Source of the DNA: Metridium senile
Taxonomy: Eukaryota; Cnidaria; Anthozoa; Actiniaria; Metridiidae
Length of the DNA: 64,000 bases
Direction: 5' to 3'
Assembly (NCBI GenBank): GCA_949775045.1
Contig: OX459105.1
Span: 8,510,547 to 8,574,546, forward strand
The position numbers and the translations under genes were made by a program. Under the pieces are notes generated by a model. It saw only the letters and a list, made by a program, of their open reading frames with translations. It did not search any database and was not told the origin of the DNA. Shown one piece after another: positions 59,636 through 64,000 of this stretch (within the stretch, counting starts at the first letter, position 1; each line of letters starts with the position of its first letter).

Positions 59636-60686
59636 CTAGGAATCAAAGAAAGAAATTAACTAGATATATGTCTATATATTTAAAAAGACCTCGCCGCGCC
59701 CTGCCACGCAACTACCATACCATACCATACCATACCATACCATACCATACCATACCATACCATACCATACCATACCATACCATACCATACCATACCATAC
59801 CATACCATACCATACCATACCATACCATACCATACCATACCATACCATACCATACCATACCATACCATACCATACCATACCATACCATACCATACCATAC
59901 CATACCATACCATACCATACCATACCATACCATACCATACCATACCATACCATACCATACCATACCATACCATACCATACCATACCATACCATACCATAC
60001 CATACCATACCATACCATACCATACCATACCATACCATACCATACCATACCATACCATACCATACCATACCATACCATACCATACCATACCATACCATAC
60101 CATACCATACCATACCATACCATACCATACCATACCATACCATACCATACCATACCATACCATACCATACCATACCATACCATACCATACCATACCATAC
60201 CATACCATACCATACCATACCATACCATACCATACCATACCATACCATACCATACCATACCATACCATACCATACCATACCATACCATACCATACCATAC
60301 CATACCATACCATACCATACCATACCATACCATACCATACCATACCATACCATACCATACTATACCATACCATACATATATGCGTCCCTAATAAAACACA
60401 AGTAACAATTATAGGGACTACTTTTACTCACCAATAAACCAGGATTTATCGGTGAATCCACCAAAGACGTACTGACCAACACGGACTATCGTCACAGTGG
60501 CTTTCTTACCGTCACACTGAGGATGGAAGGTTTTTCTTGTATCCCAGCCGTCTTGTGAAGCATGCCAACATCTCACCCAGTTACTTGGACTTGACTGGTG
60601 TATAGCAGTGTCTAAGAACCCAGCCAGAGCTGATAAATAACTGGCGTTACCGTAATCAGTGAAAATTGTGGAGTTCTCCAGCCCAA
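59310..60686 (-). CDS. TLDc-domain protein gene, 3' two exons
   Basis: On the reverse strand, exon 60686-60432 reads GLENSTIFTDYGNASYLSAL, then a WVRCWHASQDGWD segment, CDGKKATVTIVRVGQYVFGG and FTDKSWFI. It splices (gtgagt donor, ctag acceptor) to 59635-59310, which reads AVNQYAWSSKSFLFSLYN and ends FGSGHDLHIANLAN... DDVEVFY. This order (R-A-S-x-D-G-W, T-V-T-x-V-R, Y-V-F-G-G, FLFSL, GP-x-FG-x-G-HDL, D-x-E-V-F) is the TLDc fold. TLDc proteins of the OXR1/NCOA7/mEAK7 type bind the vacuolar ATPase or protect against oxidation; many cnidarian members have other partners, so the role here is unknown. Upstream exons should lie at higher coordinates but were not recognised. The frame ends at TAG beside a hexamer repeat. 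Confidence 0.75.
59713..60375. repeat. CCATA pentamer array in TLDc intron
   Basis: About 132 units of ccata, with a single variant unit near 60361. It fills most of the 796-bp intron between the two TLDc exons. The 200-270-codon ORFs over it on both strands are artefacts. Confidence 0.95.
60432..60686 (-). CDS. TLDc domain N-terminal exon
   Basis: A 255-nt exon between a tttgcag acceptor and a gtgagt donor. It carries the first half of the TLDc fold including the F-G-G-F-T-D turn and the tryptophan of KSWF. The cysteines in RCWHAS and PQCDG suggest the usual TLDc C-D-x-K-x-x-T motif is intact. Confidence 0.8.
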
Positions 60687-60802
60687 CTGCAAATATTTAA
60701 TAATTATTCGATCAATATATAAATGAATAATTGTTTACAAATAATGTTTTATGTATCTGCTTAGATACTCTTATATTTTATCGTGATGCATATGTATTTT
60801 TT

Positions 60803-60847
60803 CCGTTACCGTAATCGGAGAAAATAGTTGATTTCTCTAAACTCACT
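60803..60847 (-). pseudogene. Relic of a TLDc first-exon start
   Basis: Read on the reverse strand this encodes SLEKSTIFSDYGNG directly after a caatag acceptor, matching GLENSTIFTDYGNA at the start of exon 60432-60686. After the shared stretch the sequence diverges and hits a stop. It is a truncated copy of the exon start lying in what would be the upstream intron. Confidence 0.5.
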
Positions 60848-60850
60848 ATT

Positions 60851-61971
60851 GAGAAAAAGAAAATTCATTACATATTTTCTTTGTCAATACTTTCTTTTAT
60901 TTCCATTTTGATGTGCCTTATAAGTGAAAAAATTAAATAATTTTTTGAAATTCCAGATAATGTTTCTTATTTTAACAGTTATTAAATAATATCAAACAAA
61001 CATCATATGGAATATAATGTTTTCGTTGGGTTATCTGTAATGTAACGTAACAAATGAAAGATATGTATTTTCAATTAATTCTTACTTTGTTTCTGAGCTA
61101 GTAATACTTCGGTATTGATTTATTAATTGCTGAGCTTCAATTTTTTGTTTTTTGTTGAAAATATGCGGCCATCGCAGATCAAACTACAACACGTGACAAA
61201 TAAGTGTCATTTTATGGTCCTTTGAGCGGATTTCATACGTTTTTTTAAGATTTCATTTGTACATTTTAGATGAAAAACAAAATAACTCAGTTGTCAGTTA
61301 CTATTTTGAATGTCAGTTGTCAGTACAACATAGCCTCGTTTGTCAGTTGTCAGTGGCGTTTTTGGCCATTTATCAGTTGTCAGGTAACCCCATTACTACC
61401 CTCCATTAGCGATGCAATAAAAATAGGATGATAGGCACTCCAACTATTCAATAACTAGATATTTACAATTATAGTGTTTAATGTGAATGACCTATCAGAA
61501 CCGCAAGAAGCCGCTTACTATGTTGAGTGTGTTTGAGAATGCCCCCGAGTGCTGATTAATGTACCGGAAGATAATCTCTTACTCTTCGCAAACCACATCA
61601 TAGGATCTTTAACATTCACCTTACATAGGATTATTATAGTGAATACAAAAGGTACCTCCGTCTTAACATCATTCTCCGAGAAGTCATTTTAAAGCCGATG
61701 TAACTGCAAGTAAGCACCTTTTCCTCGACTGTTTTAAGTCTTTGACTATGCACCCATCTAGCAATCGAACAATGGTCTCCTTCTCGACAGTAAAGCACTT
61801 TATTAAATATGACGTCGGAGAGCTTATCAATAAAATAAAATTTACTATGAGTCTAACGATTATTTTAAACCTTGAGTATGCACTCGACTAGAAATCGAGC
61901 TTTGGTCTCCCGTTTGACATATAGTTTGGCGCGTTATCAAATGTGGCGACGGAGATCTTAAAATATGACGT
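60851..61971. other. Intergenic between TLDc genes
   Basis: Includes five gtcagttgtcag-type units at 61285-61385. No exon recognised except the relic at 60803-60847. Confidence 0.45.
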
Positions 61972-62321
61972 CTATTTTAGTATGCATGCTTCTAACTCAC
62001 CTTTGTTTTCGTAGTAAAAGACTTCAACATCGTCTGGTTTAAATGTATGAATACCAGCAAAGAATGTGCAACGTGCAATGGCACTGCATCCCGGTGCTGG
62101 ATTATACACAACAGAAGTTGCTGTAAACGAGGTTGTTGCAGAGGTTGCAAGGTTGGCAATATATAGATCATGCGTATTATACCCAAATGTTGGCCCGTAA
62201 CCGCCGTTGCCGTAAAAAGCATATTGATTTGATTTCCCAGTAAGGTTCAACTGGATTGGCTTAAATCCTCCAGTGTTGTATAATGAAAACAAGAACGAAT
62301 TGGATGACGAGGAGTAATCAG
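61972..62321 (-). CDS. TLDc-domain protein gene 2, last exon
   Basis: A second TLDc C-terminal exon, starting after caatag and reading ADYSSSSNSFLFSLYNTGGF, then GYGPTFGYNTHDLYIANLAT and FKPDDVEVFYYENK. It is clearly paralogous to 59310-59635. A gtgagt lies right after YYENK (donor at 62000 going down), so either the exon ends at 62001 and a further exon follows, or translation runs nine residues further to the stop at 61972-61974. No matching N-terminal TLDc exon was recognised between 62330 and 64000; it is probably beyond the window or lost. Confidence 0.7.
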
Positions 62322-62747
62322 CTATTGCTGTTCAATTGAGAAAAAAATAAGCATTAGACTTGGTGGAACCGAATTTATGTTTGTTTTATAGATCAATTTA
62401 TACGTCAATGCTGGTTTTAACATTCTCGGTAATTTGCTACAAAAAAAGTCAGAATAATCAGGTAATGAACAAAACTATACACCTTTATCTAATTCGTGGT
62501 TAAAAAATAGAACTCCCCTTTTATTTCTGATATTATGTACAATGTGAAATAGTGTTAGGGCAATAAACTTAAATTTGATGATGACCTAGAAATTATTTAA
62601 GCTATGCACATGTTACCATAGCAGAAACTGAGTGCATCTGTTTTTGTGCATGGAGTTCATCATATACCGGTGTTACGAAACATTATATATAGGTAAAAGC
62701 ACATATCCGTAGAGCGCTTTCATGAATAGTGGAAATTGAGTAGTTTT

Positions 62748-63182
62748 CCACAGGGAGCCCGGCTTTTGGTTGCCTTTACGTAAGATAAAAAATCGCGTAG
62801 CTTTTTTGGGATTCCTGTGGTGCCTAGGAGATTAGCGCTACATATCGTGACCCTTGTTAAAAAGTTAAGGTAATCTATGAAATCCGACCTCTATAAGTGG
62901 GACAGTCGTTGGTATGTAATCAGATCCGGTGGTAACGAATTTAGTAACGCACTCTCTTAAAACACACTAAAGAGAGTAGTGTACTCTATGCGAATGCGTT
63001 ACTACCGATCTGATTACACGCCAACGACTCTCCCATTACTAAGGTCGGATTTCATAGATTACGTAAACTGTTTACAAAGGTCACGATATGTAGCGCTAAT
63101 CTCCTAGGCACCACAGGAATCCCCAAAAACTACGCGATTTTTTATCTTACGTAAAAGCAACCAAAAGCCGGGCTCCCTGTGG
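62748..63182. mobile_element. 435-bp palindromic element
   Basis: Ends CCACAGGGAGCCCGGCTTTT and the reverse complement; the arms pair to a loop near 62955-62980. CACAGGAATCCC occurs inverted inside each arm (62811 and 63113). Target duplication not found. Confidence 0.7.
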
Positions 63183-63209
63183 TTTTTCAAGTAAACAGAT
63201 ATGTTAAAA

Positions 63210-63360
63210 TGAATTGAAATGCCTTCGGTGTATTAAGAGGGACACAAATTGAAATGCCTTCGGTGTATTAAGAGGGACACATAAATGCCGGAAATTGAAC
63301 CCACGGTTTTGGTTTTCTAGTCCGATTTGTTAACCACTACACCACAATGACCAACCATGT
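63210..63360 (-). ncRNA. tRNA-derived SINE remnant
   Basis: On the reverse strand, 63357-63290 reads gtggtgtagtggttaac (box A) followed by gtgggttcaattt (box B-like), a tRNA-like head. It is followed by two direct copies of a ~36-bp body (tgtgtccctcttaatacacc, 63283-63217). Too degenerate to be a functional tRNA. Confidence 0.45.
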
Positions 63361-63566
63361 TTGATATGCAGCCGGACAATGTAGAATAGGGCTACTGTGG
63401 GGGTCCCAGGCGATATAAATCTTATAGGTAAATTTGAATATGAGTATAAATACGGGCATATTATATTTTTCTCATATATCAGATATTTCAAAACTTTAGC
63501 ACTGTCATATGAAAGAGCCAACTGAAATAGATATAAGAGTGAATGGTCTGATCCCAGGTGTAATCG

Positions 63567-63763
63567 ATGTAGATGAGGATTGATCGTCCGGGGTGGTGTA
63601 CTCTTGAGAAAGACTGATGGTGTTGATGTCTGACGTTGAAATGAAAATTTCATTTTCTTTACTCTGAAGATGACTGCCGCTCATGTTGTCGAAACATCAG
63701 ACATCAACACCATCAGTCTTTCTCAAGACTACACCACCCCGGACGATCATGCCTCATCTACAT
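63567..63763. mobile_element. ~200-bp palindrome
   Basis: Arms tgtagatgaggattgatcgt and its near complement at the right pair through gatggtgttgatgtctgac; loop near 63650-63670. Possible fold-back MITE; target site unclear. Confidence 0.6.
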
Positions 63764-64000
63764 TGAAATAGATATGTTTCGAATAAGGTTTTGATATGTT
63801 CCGGCTAAAACACCAATGAAGTTATGATCAATGAAAAATGTAGATATTTGTATGTAATTTTCTGCTTAGACCTTCGATGCCTTGTTTTGAATTGGTGTGT
63901 TTCTGATTTTCAACTGATAGCTTCTTGCAAAATTCATATTTTTTCCCCCAAAGTTTTCTGTAATGGTGAATTCCTATATATCTTATGATAGCTTTATTTG

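Noticed and set aside
59581..60405. Long ORFs of 213-274 codons on both strands with repeated HTIPY or MVWYG
   Set aside because: They are translations of the CCATA pentamer array; a pentamer without stops is open in all frames.

Overview
The window looks like AT-rich nuclear DNA of an animal, most likely an anthozoan cnidarian (sea anemone or coral). The reasons are spliced genes with GT-AG introns, a tandem family of secreted PAN/apple plus C-type lectin genes, TLDc-domain genes of a type expanded in cnidarians, CR1/L2-like LINE tails, and very many short palindromic DNA transposons. The organism call is an inference; no ribosomal or mitochondrial marker is present. There are no operons, CRISPR arrays or bacterial-type genes.

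Host genes. Three forward-strand copies of one gene share the same four-exon plan: signal peptide plus PAN domain (309 nt, ends in phase 0), a 37-nt linker exon, then two exons forming a C-type lectin domain. Copy 1 (1510-6147) has no visible PAN exon. Copy 2 (32049-36170) and copy 3 (53004-56185) are complete and open, encoding about 241 and 244 residues. On the reverse strand at the right end are two TLDc genes: 59310-60686 (two exons, with a ~660-bp CCATA array in the intron) and 61972-62321 (final TLDc exon only).

Everything else is mostly mobile DNA. 1-6.1 kb: lectin copy 1 with LINE and Crypton-like fragments in its introns. 6.4-9.0 kb: a 2.6-kb TTAA-flanked fold-back element. 11.6-22.5 kb: a ~3.1-kb segment present twice in direct orientation; the second copy has gained several insertions whose empty sites can be read in the first. 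22.6-23.6 kb: a piggyBac-like miniature element. 25.3-29.6 kb: a 3.3-kb TTAA fold-back element abutting a second TTAA element. 31.3-36.2 kb: lectin copy 2 with an old LINE relic just upstream. 36.2-48 kb: repeats, a LINE 3' end with an ATT tail, a broken ORF with a chromo-barrel-like motif, and fold-back elements. 48.2-52.9 kb: the same LINE relic upstream of lectin copy 3, split by an element that is itself split by a 2.9-kb hAT-like element with an 8-bp target duplication. 58.2-59.2 kb: a second piggyBac-like element. 62.7-63.8 kb: more palindromes and a tRNA-like SINE remnant.

The most unusual pattern is a set of three TA-flanked perfect or near-perfect palindromes (188, 256 and 259 bp) with the terminal rule CACCTA-N8-AACGTTGTC at both ends and unrelated interiors. 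The second is a pair of multi-kilobase TTAA fold-back elements with related termini. No new multi-gene pathway is visible.
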